NCBI GenBank assembly: GCA_050250815.1 | Contig: JBFWNY010000001.1 | Coordinates: 155,438 to 219,437, forward strand | Reading direction: 5' to 3' | Source of the DNA: JAEUMD01 sp050250815 | Lineage (GTDB): Bacteria; Pseudomonadota; Alphaproteobacteria; Rhizobiales; Hyphomicrobiaceae | Length of the DNA stretch: 64,000 nucleotides | Shown: piece after piece, positions 9,603 to 18,136 of the stretch | How the letters are laid out: each line of letters opens with the position of its first letter | How positions within the stretch are numbered: position 1 is the first letter of the stretch | Position numbers and translations under genes: made by a program | Notes under the pieces: model-generated | What the model was told of the DNA's origin: nothing | Seen by the model: the letters and a program-made list of their open reading frames with translations, nothing else | Databases searched by the model: none

Positions 9603-9821
9603 TCAGCTCGCTTGGCCGACTTTGATGGGAACGCGCGTACGCACTGCCCGAGGTCGAACGGATCGCTCGATTTTGGCGATCTCGTGCCGCCGCATCCAAA
9701 AAGCTGTGAATGCTGCGAGGCCGCCCCCGGCCATCCCATCTAGCAAGCGCTCGGCCGGTTCGGCCAGACCAAATCGCACACGCCGCGCGGATCGCGATGC
9801 GCTGTTGCCGGGGTGCGCCAT
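9603..9821 (-). CDS. possible small protein, unsupported by family
   Basis: In the 305-base interval between phaZ and the metallopeptidase gene the only gene-like frame is this one. From the ATG at 9821 it encodes 72 residues with a hydrophobic patch (LLDGMAGGGLAAFTAFWM) and a basic C-terminus. There is no convincing ribosome site and I recognise no family. It may be chance; the interval otherwise shows nothing I can identify. Confidence 0.2.
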   Translation of the reverse strand: MAHPGNSASRSARRVRFGLAEPAERLLDGMAGGGLAAFTAFWMRRHEIAKIERSVRPRAVRTRVPIKVGQAS

Positions 9822-9897
9822 GCCGGGCACGGCCCACTTGTGTCACCAAGTGCACGCTCCGCAAGCCGCGATCAGGCTGGTACCGGATCGCACTGCG

Positions 9898-11358
9898 TCA
9901 TTCGCGATTGCGAAGGGTAACGCTGCGTTCGCCGCCATCTTCGGGGCGCGCCTGCGTGTGCATGTGGAACAGGCCGTCGATGAGCAGATGGCCAGCCAGC
10001 GCGATCAGACGGAACGGACCGCTTTGCGGACCCGAAAGCGACTGGGCGCGTTTCTCGCGCGCAGCGATGGCCCGCGCAGTCGCCGTGGCATGGTCGACCG
10101 CGGCCGTCTCCGGGATGTCGCGTGCGCGACGGTCGTGTGTGCGGAAGAACTGCGCAATGCGCGGTGCGATGTCGTTGCGGAAGCGCGAGCCGTTGAAGAT
10201 GCCGTAGTGGCCGACGCCGGCGCACTCGTAGTGCAGCTTCATCTGTTGCGGCAAATTGCGCGCCAGCTCGAGTGCGGCGCGACACTGGCCGAGCCCGGTG
10301 ATGTCGTCCTTCTCGCCCTCGATGGTCATCATGGCGACGCGGCGGATGGCGCCGGGATCGACCGGCTGGCCGCGATGCATCATCTCGCCCTTCGGCAGAG
10401 CGTGGCGGACGAAGACCGTGTCGATTGTCTGCAGGTAGAACTCGGCCGTCAGGTCCATGACCGCGAGATACTCGTCGTAGAACTCGCGATGCTTCTCCGC
10501 GCTGTCGCCGTCGCCGTGCACCAGATGCAGGAACAGATCCTTGTGTGCGGTGAGGTGCCGGTCGAGGTTCATGGTCATGAACCCCGTGAGTTGAAGGAAA
10601 CCCGGATAGACCGCGCGGCCGTAGCCGATCGCGGGCCACGGCACGGTGGTGATGACGTTGTTCCGGAACCACTCGGTCCCGCGCTCCTCGGCGAGCTGGT
10701 TGACCTCGGTCGGGCTGATACGCGTGTCGACAGGGCCGCCCGCCAGAACGAGCGAGTGCGGCACGTTGGAGTCGCCCTCCGCTTCCATCCGCGAAATGGC
10801 CGCGAGCACCGGAACGGAGGGCTGGCACACCGCGAACACGTGTACGTCGCCGCCCAGGTAGTGCAGCATCTCGCGGATGTAGTCGACATAGTCGTCAAGG
10901 TCGAAGCGGCCGGCCGAAAGCGGCACGTCGCGCGGATCGAGCCAGTCGGTGATGTAGACCTCGTGATCGGGCAGCAGCGTCTCTACTGTGCCGCGCAGCA
11001 GGGTCGCAAAATGGCCCGACATCGGCGCCACCAGCAGCACGCACGGGTCCTGCGCGGCGCGGCTCGGGGCGATATCGCGGACGAAGTGCTGGAGACGGCA
11101 GAATGGCCGCTGCCAGACGGTCTCCTCGTGCACGGCGACCTGTGTTCCGTCGACTGTCGTGCGCAGGAGGCCGAACTCGGGCTTCTCGTAGCGGCGCGTG
11201 GTGCGCTCGAAGACTTCGCAAGCGGCCGCCGCATGACGGCCGACGGGTGTGTGGGTGAGCGGGTTGAATGGATTGTTGAAAAACAGTCGATAACTATCGG
11301 CGGCGACACGCGCCGGCTTCACGGCGGCGTGGCCGATTTCATACCAGTGATAAAGCAC
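9898..11358 (-). CDS. phaZ: intracellular polyhydroxyalkanoate depolymerase
   Basis: The 486-residue protein matches the PhaZ/PhbZ intracellular depolymerase family, which mobilises stored PHB granules by hydrolysing the polyester. The N-terminus MLYHWYEIGHAAVKPARVAA is characteristic. The nucleophile region reads VFAVCQPSVPVLAA, placing a Cys (C178) where serine hydrolases have Ser, as in the Ralstonia enzyme. AGVGHYGIFNGSRFR near residue 400 probably holds the catalytic His. The C-terminus is about 70 residues longer than the core and low in complexity. It appears to be a single transcription unit. Confidence 0.93.
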   Translation of the reverse strand: MLYHWYEIGHAAVKPARVAADSYRLFFNNPFNPLTHTPVGRHAAAACEVFERTTRRYEKPEFGLLRTTVDGTQVAVHEETVWQRPFCRLQHFVRDIAPSRAAQDPCVLLVAPMSGHFATLLRGTVETLLPDHEVYITDWLDPRDVPLSAGRFDLDDYVDYIREMLHYLGGDVHVFAVCQPSVPVLAAISRMEAEGDSNVPHSLVLAGGPVDTRISPTEVNQLAEERGTEWFRNNVITTVPWPAIGYGRAVYPGFLQLTGFMTMNLDRHLTAHKDLFLHLVHGDGDSAEKHREFYDEYLAVMDLTAEFYLQTIDTVFVRHALPKGEMMHRGQPVDPGAIRRVAMMTIEGEKDDITGLGQCRAALELARNLPQQMKLHYECAGVGHYGIFNGSRFRNDIAPRIAQFFRTHDRRARDIPETAAVDHATATARAIAAREKRAQSLSGPQSGPFRLIALAGHLLIDGLFHMHTQARPEDGGERSVTLRNRE

Positions 11359-11517
11359 GCGTTCCCCCCTCGGAATGCAGTGTTTCCGCGGCCAAGCATT
11401 TGACGAAACATGGAAACACGAGGACTCATCCCGCCCCCCGGAGGGATGGTCGCCGCCAGGACGTGCGGCGCCAACGAGGCTGCACTGATTCGCAAGAAGG
11501 CGAAAGTCGCGAGCAAT

Positions 11518-12156
11518 TCACAGCTTTTTTGCAAGCCATTCGCTCAGCGCCGCGCTGTCGTTGGGCACCAGTGTCTGGTCCTGGAAACGGCCGTCGCGGT
11601 TCATGAGGTAGAGGCGCGGTACGGGCAGGGGCGGCAGGCCGCGTACCGGCTTCGTATGGACATAGCCAGGGACGAGATAGGCACGGGCCAATGCGTCGAT
11701 CCGCTCGGCCGGGCCTGTGAGGCTGGTCCAGGGATAGCCCAGGCTGTCAATGAACGCCGCGTCTGACTGCGGACCCTCGACTGCGTCCAGGTTCACCAGG
11801 ACGGCAGCCGGGCGCCGTTCAGGTGCCAGACGCTGCAGTGCGTCGCCCACCACCTGCATGGCCGGGCGTAGGCTCTCGGTATCGGAAACGCGGCCGAACA
11901 GCACGATCATGGGACGGCCGAGGAAGTCCGCATCCGAGACCTCACGCCCCGTCTGGTCGGTCAGGACGAACGGGGCGCCGATGGCCACCGTTCCACCACC
12001 CGCAGTCGCGCCGACCTCGCTGGCCGAGGGCGGCATCGCGTCCGCCTTGTGCAGCGAATCCCGGCGCGCCTTCTCGTTGATGGCGACGAGCGCGAGTGCG
12101 ACGGCGCCGACAGCGGCAAGGGTCAATCCCGCGAGAATCCTGCCTCGGGTGGTCAT
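11518..12156 (-). CDS. SCO1/SenC-like protein lacking the copper-binding Cys and His
   Basis: The product is 212 residues, with an N-terminal signal anchor (ILAGLTLAAVGAVALALVA, residues 7-25) and a thioredoxin-like SCO domain (APFVLTDQTGREVSDADFLG through LYLMNRDGRF). SCO proteins carry a copper-binding CxxxC after a YFGYTH-type strand and a distal His. Here the strand reads IVLFGRVSDTESL, with D92 and L96 where the Cys pair should be, and the distal His is also gone (PVPRLYLMNRDG). ATG 12156 has CAGGAG six bases upstream. It is divergent from regB, matching the senC-reg gene neighbourhood of purple bacteria. I infer a non-metal, perhaps regulatory or structural, role. Confidence 0.85.
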   Translation of the reverse strand: MTTRGRILAGLTLAAVGAVALALVAINEKARRDSLHKADAMPPSASEVGATAGGGTVAIGAPFVLTDQTGREVSDADFLGRPMIVLFGRVSDTESLRPAMQVVGDALQRLAPERRPAAVLVNLDAVEGPQSDAAFIDSLGYPWTSLTGPAERIDALARAYLVPGYVHTKPVRGLPPLPVPRLYLMNRDGRFQDQTLVPNDSAALSEWLAKKL

Positions 12157-12302
12157 GCGGCTCCTGAGATGGACGGTTCGGGACGGCTTGCCAGACCGCG
12201 ACTGCAGCGCTGGGCAGCAGGCCCGGGCCGGTCTATCGTGCGCGCTCCCGCCGCTGTCAACGTCCGCTCGATCGCGCGCCGCCACGAGGCCCTGTCCCGA
12301 CC

Positions 12303-13640
12303 GTGCCAAGCCTGGAAAGTCTCGCCCGCCAGCTTTCGAAGATTTCGAGAGCCGATAGCCGCCTGCGACTGCAAACCATCGTGCGACTGCGCTGGCTCGC
12401 AGTGCTGGGGCAACTCGGCGCTGTGGCCTTCGTCTGGCTCGTCATGGGCTTCCCGTTGCCGGTGGGCTATTGCTTGGGCGTCATCGCCGCGCTGGCGTGG
12501 ATCAACGTGGCGCTGAGCGTCAAATACCCGGCCCGCCATCGGCTCAGCATCCGGCTGGCGACGTCGCTTCTGGCCCTTGATGTCCTGCAGCTTTCCGCCC
12601 TGCTCTACCTGACCGGAGGCATCCAGAACCCGTTCAGCGTTCTTCTGCTGGCGCCGGTGACGGTGTCCGCCGCCACCCTGCCCGGCGCGAGCACGGTGCT
12701 GCTGGCTGTGGTGGCGCTCAGCGCCTGTTATGTGCTGGTTTTCGCCTACTGGCCGCTCCCCTGGTACAGCGGGATGCGCTACGAGATGCCGCTCGCCTAC
12801 AAGATGGGCGTGCTGGCCGCAATAGGCTCGGGCATGGCGTTCATCGCACTCTATGCTTGGCGGCTCGCACGCGAGGCCGAGCAGATGGCCGAGGCGCTGA
12901 AGGCGACGGAAGCCGTGCTCGCCCGGGAGCAGAAGCTGCACGCGCTCGACGGACTTGCCGCAGCAGCAGCCCATGAACTCGGCACGCCGCTGTCGACGAT
13001 CTACCTCGTGTCCTCGGAGCTGGAGCGGGAACTGGCCGGCTCGCCGCATGCGGAGGACATCGCTCTCCTTCGAGGGCAGTCGCATCGGTGCCGGGAGATC
13101 CTGCAGAAGCTGACCCGCCAGCCCGACGAGCCCGACGTCTGGTACACGCGCCTGACAGTCCGAGAGCTACTCGACGAGGCGACACGGCCCTATCGCGACG
13201 GCCGGGTCGCGATCGCCCTCTCGCTCGCGCCCGACACCCTCGCCAGCGGGACGGGTGTGATCGAGCCGGTGGCCTTGCGCCGCCCGGGCATGCTGTATGG
13301 CATCGGCAACCTGATCGAGAACGCGGTCGATTTTGCCAGCTTCAAAGTGGAGATCAGCGCCCGCTGGACCCAGAGCATTGTCCGTATCGTCATCGCGGAC
13401 GACGGGCCCGGGTTTCCCGCCGAGCTGATCGAGACCCTGGGCGATCCCTTCATATCCAGCCGCCGCAGCGACAGCGGCCGCCCAAGGCCCAAAAGAGCCG
13501 GCGGGCTCGGCCTGGGCTTTTTCATTGCCAAGACGCTGCTCGAGCGATCTGGAGCGACGCTGGCCATCGAGAACAAGGCGGGCGGCGATCAGGGGGCCGT
13601 AGTGGTGGTGACGTGGCCACGGCGCGAGTTCGAGCCCTGA
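12303..13640 (+). CDS. regB: redox sensor histidine kinase RegB/PrrB type
   Basis: The 445-residue membrane kinase has about six N-terminal helices (residues 28-185). The ubiquinone-site heptapeptide GGIQNPF is at 105-111, the H-box HELGTPLS at 224 (H224), and a Cys in SHRCREIL at 263, 39 residues after the H-box His, matches the redox-active Cys of Rhodobacter RegB. The ATPase domain has NLIENAVDFA, DDGPGFP and GGLGLGFFIAK. It signals redox or quinone state to RegA. GTG is the predicted start. It is divergent from the senC-like gene, 146 bases apart. Confidence 0.95.
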   Translation: MPSLESLARQLSKISRADSRLRLQTIVRLRWLAVLGQLGAVAFVWLVMGFPLPVGYCLGVIAALAWINVALSVKYPARHRLSIRLATSLLALDVLQLSALLYLTGGIQNPFSVLLLAPVTVSAATLPGASTVLLAVVALSACYVLVFAYWPLPWYSGMRYEMPLAYKMGVLAAIGSGMAFIALYAWRLAREAEQMAEALKATEAVLAREQKLHALDGLAAAAAHELGTPLSTIYLVSSELERELAGSPHAEDIALLRGQSHRCREILQKLTRQPDEPDVWYTRLTVRELLDEATRPYRDGRVAIALSLAPDTLASGTGVIEPVALRRPGMLYGIGNLIENAVDFASFKVEISARWTQSIVRIVIADDGPGFPAELIETLGDPFISSRRSDSGRPRPKRAGGLGLGFFIAKTLLERSGATLAIENKAGGDQGAVVVVTWPRREFEP

Positions 13641-13774
13641 GGGCGATCACGGCGGATCTGACCGGGTGATGTGCCGGTTCGGGACAGCGGCGAAGGCGTT
13701 TCCCAAGCCTGCGGAAGGGCTTGGCTCGGACCGGGGCGAGCCTGTATAAAAAGCCGCCTTGGGAGGACAAAAAA

Positions 13775-14338
13775 TTGAGCGAGGATCTTTCATTCCGCCA
13801 GGACGAGCTTCCGGAGGATCGGACTCTCCTCATCGTCGATGACGATCGTCCGTTTCTGCAGCGGCTGGTTCGCGCCATGGAGACACGCGGCTTCGAGGTG
13901 CGCAGTGCCGAATCCGTGAGCGAGGGCATCGACTTGATCCGTCAGCTCGCCCCCGCGTTCGCGGTTGTCGACATGCGGCTCGAGGACGGCAGCGGGCTCG
14001 ACGTCATCGCCGAGCTGGGCCGCCTGCGTCCTAATGCCCGCGGCATCATCCTGACCGGCTACGGCAACATCGCGACGGCCGTCACAGCCGTGAAGCTGGG
14101 CGCAGTCGACTATCTCGCCAAGCCTGCGGATGCCGATGAGATCACGGACGCTCTCTTGGCGGCGCCCAACACGAAGGCGGCACCGCCCGAGAACCCCATG
14201 TCGGCCGATCGGGTGAGGTGGGAGCACATCCAGCGTGTCTACGAATTGTGCAACCGCAACGTGTCGGAGACCGCGCGCCGTCTCAATATGCACCGGCGGA
14301 CCCTTCAGCGTATCCTGGCCAAACGCGCTCCGAAGTAG
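13775..14338 (+). CDS. regA: redox response regulator RegA/PrrA type
   Basis: The product is 187 residues: a receiver domain with phospho-acceptor D66 (VVDMRLEDGSG), KPADADE as the receiver end, a proline-rich linker (AAPPENPMS), and a Fis-type helix-turn-helix (CNRNVSETARRLNMHRRTLQ). It is the DNA-binding partner of RegB and controls energy-generating and redox genes. The start is TTG at 13775: GGGAGG lies at 13761-13766 and this gives the family length (about 184). The open frame before it (from 13721) is unlike RegA. Confidence 0.95.
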   Translation: MSEDLSFRQDELPEDRTLLIVDDDRPFLQRLVRAMETRGFEVRSAESVSEGIDLIRQLAPAFAVVDMRLEDGSGLDVIAELGRLRPNARGIILTGYGNIATAVTAVKLGAVDYLAKPADADEITDALLAAPNTKAAPPENPMSADRVRWEHIQRVYELCNRNVSETARRLNMHRRTLQRILAKRAPK

Positions 14339-14454
14339 CCGCGGGAGGCTTGTGCCAGCTTAGCGTACGCTCGCGTCGCCTTGACGGCGGCCGCGCGCCG
14401 GTATGTGTGTCGTCGCGTTCCCCGCTGGGGGGCGTAACGGGGGGAGAAGGTGAC

Positions 14455-14694
14455 ATGGCCAAGCTGCCGCCGCGCTACAACGCGATCGCGATACCGTTCG
14501 TTCTGACCATGCTGATGACCATCGTCGTTGCTGGCATCTCGACGGTGACGGCGCTGGGTTTCGCCCCTGGCTGGCTGATCAGCTGGTTCAAGGCTTGGCT
14601 GCTGTCTTGGGCGGTCGCCTTTCCCGTCATGCTCGTCGTGCTGCCCATCGCGCGCCGCTTTGTGGCGACGTTCGTTGAGCCGCCACGAGGTTGA
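14455..14694 (+). CDS. DUF2798 small membrane protein
   Basis: This 79-residue protein has two predicted membrane helices (AIAIPFVLTMLMTIVVAGIS and AWLLSWAVAFPVMLVVLPIA) and a C-terminal arginine-rich tail. The pattern matches the DUF2798 family, whose function is unknown. ATG 14455 has GGAGAAGG upstream, so this start is better supported than the longer open frame overlapping regA. Confidence 0.8.
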   Translation: MAKLPPRYNAIAIPFVLTMLMTIVVAGISTVTALGFAPGWLISWFKAWLLSWAVAFPVMLVVLPIARRFVATFVEPPRG

Positions 14695-14746
14695 ACGGTC
14701 GTCCCAGGCCGCACGCGGCTCTGCCGGGCGACGCTGGTCGCCACGT

Positions 14747-15346
14747 CTAAATCTTCGGATCGATGGCTGAGGCAAGACGCAGCGCGGCCGCACGCGCGAA
14801 CGACGTCGTCAGTGCACGCCGTCGCGGCGCAGCCAATCGGTGCGTAGGACCGTCGCGGATGATCTCGCCGCCGTAGCGGTCGGCGATGATGAGGCCGGCG
14901 TCGGTCGGGATAAGGTCCGAAGGAAAGTCCGCGGCGACCGCGAAGAAGAAGCGGTCGCAATAGTCGCGATACTCCGGCCATTTGAAATCGGCCTGGAAAT
15001 CCGCGACCGAGGATTTGATCTCCACGATCCAGATGTCGCCGGAGGCCGATAGCGCTGCCACGTCCGCCCGGCGGCCGTTCGCCAGCGCGAGCTCGGTCAG
15101 CGGCGCCATGGCATGAACTCTGAGGAGCCGGCATACGCCGCGCTGGATGCAGAGCGCTGCCTCCGACTGCCGTCCGTCGGCGAGCGTCGCTGCGATCCGC
15201 GCCGCCTCCGGGTCCGCCAGCTCGACGTCCTGCGTTTTGGACCCGGCCTGGCGAAAGTCTTCATGCGGGAGTGCAACCTTCCTGTCGGTCATCCTATCGC
15301 CATCTGTTGGCGCATTCTGCTCCTTGATGCGCCGGGGGGCTGCCAT
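14747..15346 (-). CDS. mmcB: MmcB family DNA repair protein
   Basis: The product is up to 199 residues. The core (residues about 60-190) matches MmcB: ALCIQRGVCRLLRVH, NGRRADVAALSASGDIWIVE, IKSSVADFQADFKWPEYRDY and GLIIADRYGGEIIRD. The D...EIK arrangement is that of PD-(D/E)XK nuclease folds. In Caulobacter mmcB belongs to the damage-inducible regulon linked to ImuB/DnaE2 mutagenesis. The start is uncertain between 15346 and MTDRK at 15292; neither has a strong ribosome site. Confidence 0.88.
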   Translation of the reverse strand: MAAPRRIKEQNAPTDGDRMTDRKVALPHEDFRQAGSKTQDVELADPEAARIAATLADGRQSEAALCIQRGVCRLLRVHAMAPLTELALANGRRADVAALSASGDIWIVEIKSSVADFQADFKWPEYRDYCDRFFFAVAADFPSDLIPTDAGLIIADRYGGEIIRDGPTHRLAAPRRRALTTSFARAAALRLASAIDPKI

Positions 15347-15468
15347 CTTCAGGGTCGCGCTGGCCGCGCCCTGCGAGTTCTTCCGTTTCAGGTTCGCGTC
15401 GAGCCACCCCGCGCACCGGCCGCAGTCAAGCGGCTATACGTGCGACAGGACTGCCGAGACGAGAGCCG

Positions 15469-17256
15469 ATGTTCTTCCGAAAATTGCGCAGAGAGACGGT
15501 CGCCGCAAGTGTGAGTGGCGGAGCCGAGGCCGGGGTACCGGACAGCCAACTGGCAGAGACGGCAGAGGCTGGCGCGGCACCGGCCGAGGCCGACAGTGCG
15601 CAAACCAGCGAAAGACCTCAGGCGGACCACGATGTTCCAGCCGCCGCCAACGCGCAAGCGCGCCAAGGGTGGCAGACGACTGATGATCTCGTTGCCGTTC
15701 CAGACCCGGTCGGGCAGCAACGGGCGCGCGAGGCGTTCCAGTTTGGCCTCGCCATGGGCGGTCCCGGCTACAATATCCTGGTTGCCGCACCGGCAGGTCT
15801 TGCTGGGTCGGATGTCTTGCGAGCTGCCGTGCGCGGCTGGTGCCAGTCACATGCCGCGGGCCTGCCTCCCCCTCCCGACCGCGTGATTGTCTGCGACCCC
15901 GCGCAGGAGGGGCGCGACGTGCTGCTGCAGCTGGCACATGGACACGGCGTTGCCTTTGCCGGCGCCTGGAATGCGGCGATGCTTTCGATCGCGGCGACAG
16001 CGGCGGAGGTTTTCACGGCCGATACGCACGACATGCGCCGTCGCGCCATCTCCGAGGCGCCCCGTGCCGGCATCGACGGGCCGCTCGCGCGGCTCGAGTC
16101 GCGCGCAGAAGAACAGAACGTCGCACTGCTTCGCACCCCGACCGGCTACGTTCTCGCGCCGATGCACGAGGGAGAGGTGGTTCGGGCAGAGACGTTTCGC
16201 GGTCTTCCTCAGACTTTCCGCGAGGATGTCGAGCAGCGCATTGCGAGGCTGGAAGGCGAACTCGTCGAGATCCTCGCCGCTACTCCGGTCCTCGCGCGCG
16301 AGGCGCACGCCGCGCGTGTCGCACTCGAGCGCGAGGCGGCGCATGACGTCGTGGTGCCGATTTTCGACGGATTGCGCGCGACGAACGAAGCCGGAGTCGT
16401 CGCCGCGCAATTCTTCGATCTCGCGGAAACGGCAATCGTCGAAAGCCTCGTTAGATGTTCCGGTGAGATTGTGTTGGGTCAGGACGGCTCGCACGGCACA
16501 TTGCGGTCGCGCCTCGATCGCTGGTGGCGGCGGAACCGAGCGCGTGTGCTGCTGAGCACCGACACTGCGGCCGTGATCGAGCTTCGCGAACCCAACGCTG
16601 TGGCGCTAGCGGGCTGCATCGAGCAACAGCCGGCGGGCCGTGGTGCCCGGCGACCGGCAATGCCCATCCCCGGTGCACTGCATCGCGCCGAGGGTGGCGT
16701 GCTCATCCTCGATGCAGCGGCGCTGCTCGACGATTCGCCGGCACGAGCGATCTTGCGGCGTTCGCTCGTCGGCGAAATCACGTGGGCCGCGGCCTCGGGA
16801 ACCGCATTGGCCGGCCTTGCGACGCCCTCTTCGATCAAGGTCGTCCTGCTCGGCGATGCCACGACACGTGCGCGGCTCGACGAGGTCGATCCACGTCTTT
16901 CGGCGAGCTTCAAGGTTACCGCGGCGTTTGCGCCCCGCGTCGCGCTGACCGCCGAGCACGAGGACGGACTGGCCGCTCAAATCGCCTGGATCTCTGGGCA
17001 CTATGGTCTGTTGCCGGTGACAGCAGCTGGCGTCGACACCCTCGTGCAGCGTGCGGCGCGCGATGCCAGTGCGGAAGCCCTGATCAGCCAGGACGTCGAG
17101 CACTTATGCGAGATCGTCCGTGAGGCGGATCATTGGGCGCGCCGTGCCGGCAGCAGTGTGATCGAGGCGACGCACGTGGCCGAGGCAATGAGGGCGCGCG
17201 ACGAGCGCGCTGAAACCGTGTGGCCGGATGGCAAGCCCGTACGGGGGCGGCGATGA
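15469..17256 (+). CDS. LonB-like AAA protein without protease domain and with degenerate ATPase motifs
   Basis: The 595-residue protein aligns by eye with LonB/LonC-type ATP-dependent proteases. The sequence VPDPVGQQRAREAFQFGLA starts the AAA part, LLRTPTGYVLAPMHEGEV marks the inserted helical domain, and the alpha-helical lid (residues about 500-590) contains HWARRAGSSVIEATHV. Key residues are lost: the Walker A loop reads VAAPAGLAGSD (105-115) with no GKT/S, and Walker B is LILDA with Ala in place of Glu (D415-A416). The S16 protease domain, which should follow the lid, is absent. The N-terminal 70 residues are low in complexity. It overlaps the next gene by ATGA. I infer a non-hydrolysing scaffold or adaptor. 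Confidence 0.8.
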   Translation: MFFRKLRRETVAASVSGGAEAGVPDSQLAETAEAGAAPAEADSAQTSERPQADHDVPAAANAQARQGWQTTDDLVAVPDPVGQQRAREAFQFGLAMGGPGYNILVAAPAGLAGSDVLRAAVRGWCQSHAAGLPPPPDRVIVCDPAQEGRDVLLQLAHGHGVAFAGAWNAAMLSIAATAAEVFTADTHDMRRRAISEAPRAGIDGPLARLESRAEEQNVALLRTPTGYVLAPMHEGEVVRAETFRGLPQTFREDVEQRIARLEGELVEILAATPVLAREAHAARVALEREAAHDVVVPIFDGLRATNEAGVVAAQFFDLAETAIVESLVRCSGEIVLGQDGSHGTLRSRLDRWWRRNRARVLLSTDTAAVIELREPNAVALAGCIEQQPAGRGARRPAMPIPGALHRAEGGVLILDAAALLDDSPARAILRRSLVGEITWAAASGTALAGLATPSSIKVVLLGDATTRARLDEVDPRLSASFKVTAAFAPRVALTAEHEDGLAAQIAWISGHYGLLPVTAAGVDTLVQRAARDASAEALISQDVEHLCEIVREADHWARRAGSSVIEATHVAEAMRARDERAETVWPDGKPVRGRR

Positions 17257-18116
17257 CAGCGCACGTCGCCGAGCACGGCGAGGGCCGCGGACGTGTCGTG
17301 CTGGCGGCGACGTGCGCGTCCCCTATCGCCCGAACCGCCATAGATGGTGCGATCGATCTCGCGCGGGCCTTCGATGCGGAGATCGAGGCGCTAATGATCG
17401 AGGACCGGCAACTTGCCGAGATCGGCGCGTATCCGTTCGCCCGGCAGATCGGATTTTCGGGCAGAATTTCCGCGTGGCCCGACGCCGATGTGGTGGAGAC
17501 CGGTATGCGCCTTGTCGGCAAGGCCGCTGCGCGGGACTTCGAGCGGAAGTCGCGGGCGTCCTCCATCGGGCTCGTCTGCCGCTTTGTCGTGGAGACGCCG
17601 CTGCGCGCCGTCCAGCATGCGTGCCAGTCGATGGGACCGTGGAACGTGGTGGCGTTGACGCAGAGCACCGGCGCCGCATCGTTGGCTTCGGCCGGCAGGT
17701 TGTTCGATCGGGTCACGGGCATGACGGGCGTCCTGCTGCCGGCGCAGCGGCCGGCCGCACCTGCTGCTCGCATCGTCGCTCTCGTGGAAGACGAAGACCG
17801 TATTGCCGGAATGCTGCGCACGGCGGAGCGGTTGGCGCGACCGTTAGGAGCCGAAGTTGTGCTGGCGTGCTGGGCGCAGCGTTCGGCAGAGCGCAAAGCG
17901 CTTCTGAGCGCGGCAAATAAAAGTCACAAGGCCGTCTCGGGCGAGCTTGTCGAAATTGCACGATCGGGTGCCGGCGCCGATGCAATCGGCGAGGCATTGC
18001 GGCGCTTGAGGCCGCATACGGTGATTGCGGTAAACGGCGGAATTGCTTCCCCGGCTGGGGAAGCTCGCGCACCGTTCGGTGATGCACTCGACGCCTCGGT
18101 TCTCCTCGTGCGCTGA
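17253..18116 (+). CDS. tandem universal-stress-like protein
   Basis: The 287-residue protein begins at ATG 17253, which overlaps the stop of the LonB-like gene (ATGA), so translation is probably coupled. Two alpha/beta halves are visible. The first starts VVLAATCASPIARTAIDGAI and continues AFDAEIEALMIEDRQLAEI; the second starts RIVALVEDEDRIAGMLRTAE and ends DALDASVLLVR. Both have USP-like strand-helix order but lack a clear G-2X-G-9X-G(S/T) ATP loop. Function is unknown; the tight pairing suggests it acts with the upstream protein. Confidence 0.75.
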   Translation: MTAHVAEHGEGRGRVVLAATCASPIARTAIDGAIDLARAFDAEIEALMIEDRQLAEIGAYPFARQIGFSGRISAWPDADVVETGMRLVGKAAARDFERKSRASSIGLVCRFVVETPLRAVQHACQSMGPWNVVALTQSTGAASLASAGRLFDRVTGMTGVLLPAQRPAAPAARIVALVEDEDRIAGMLRTAERLARPLGAEVVLACWAQRSAERKALLSAANKSHKAVSGELVEIARSGAGADAIGEALRRLRPHTVIAVNGGIASPAGEARAPFGDALDASVLLVR

Positions 18117-18136
18117 TCGCGTCGCCCGCGGGTGCT

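Noticed and set aside
9565..11403. 612-codon open frame on the plus strand
   Set aside because: It lies opposite phaZ, has no family likeness and is His/Arg-rich in the way of antisense frames in high-GC DNA.
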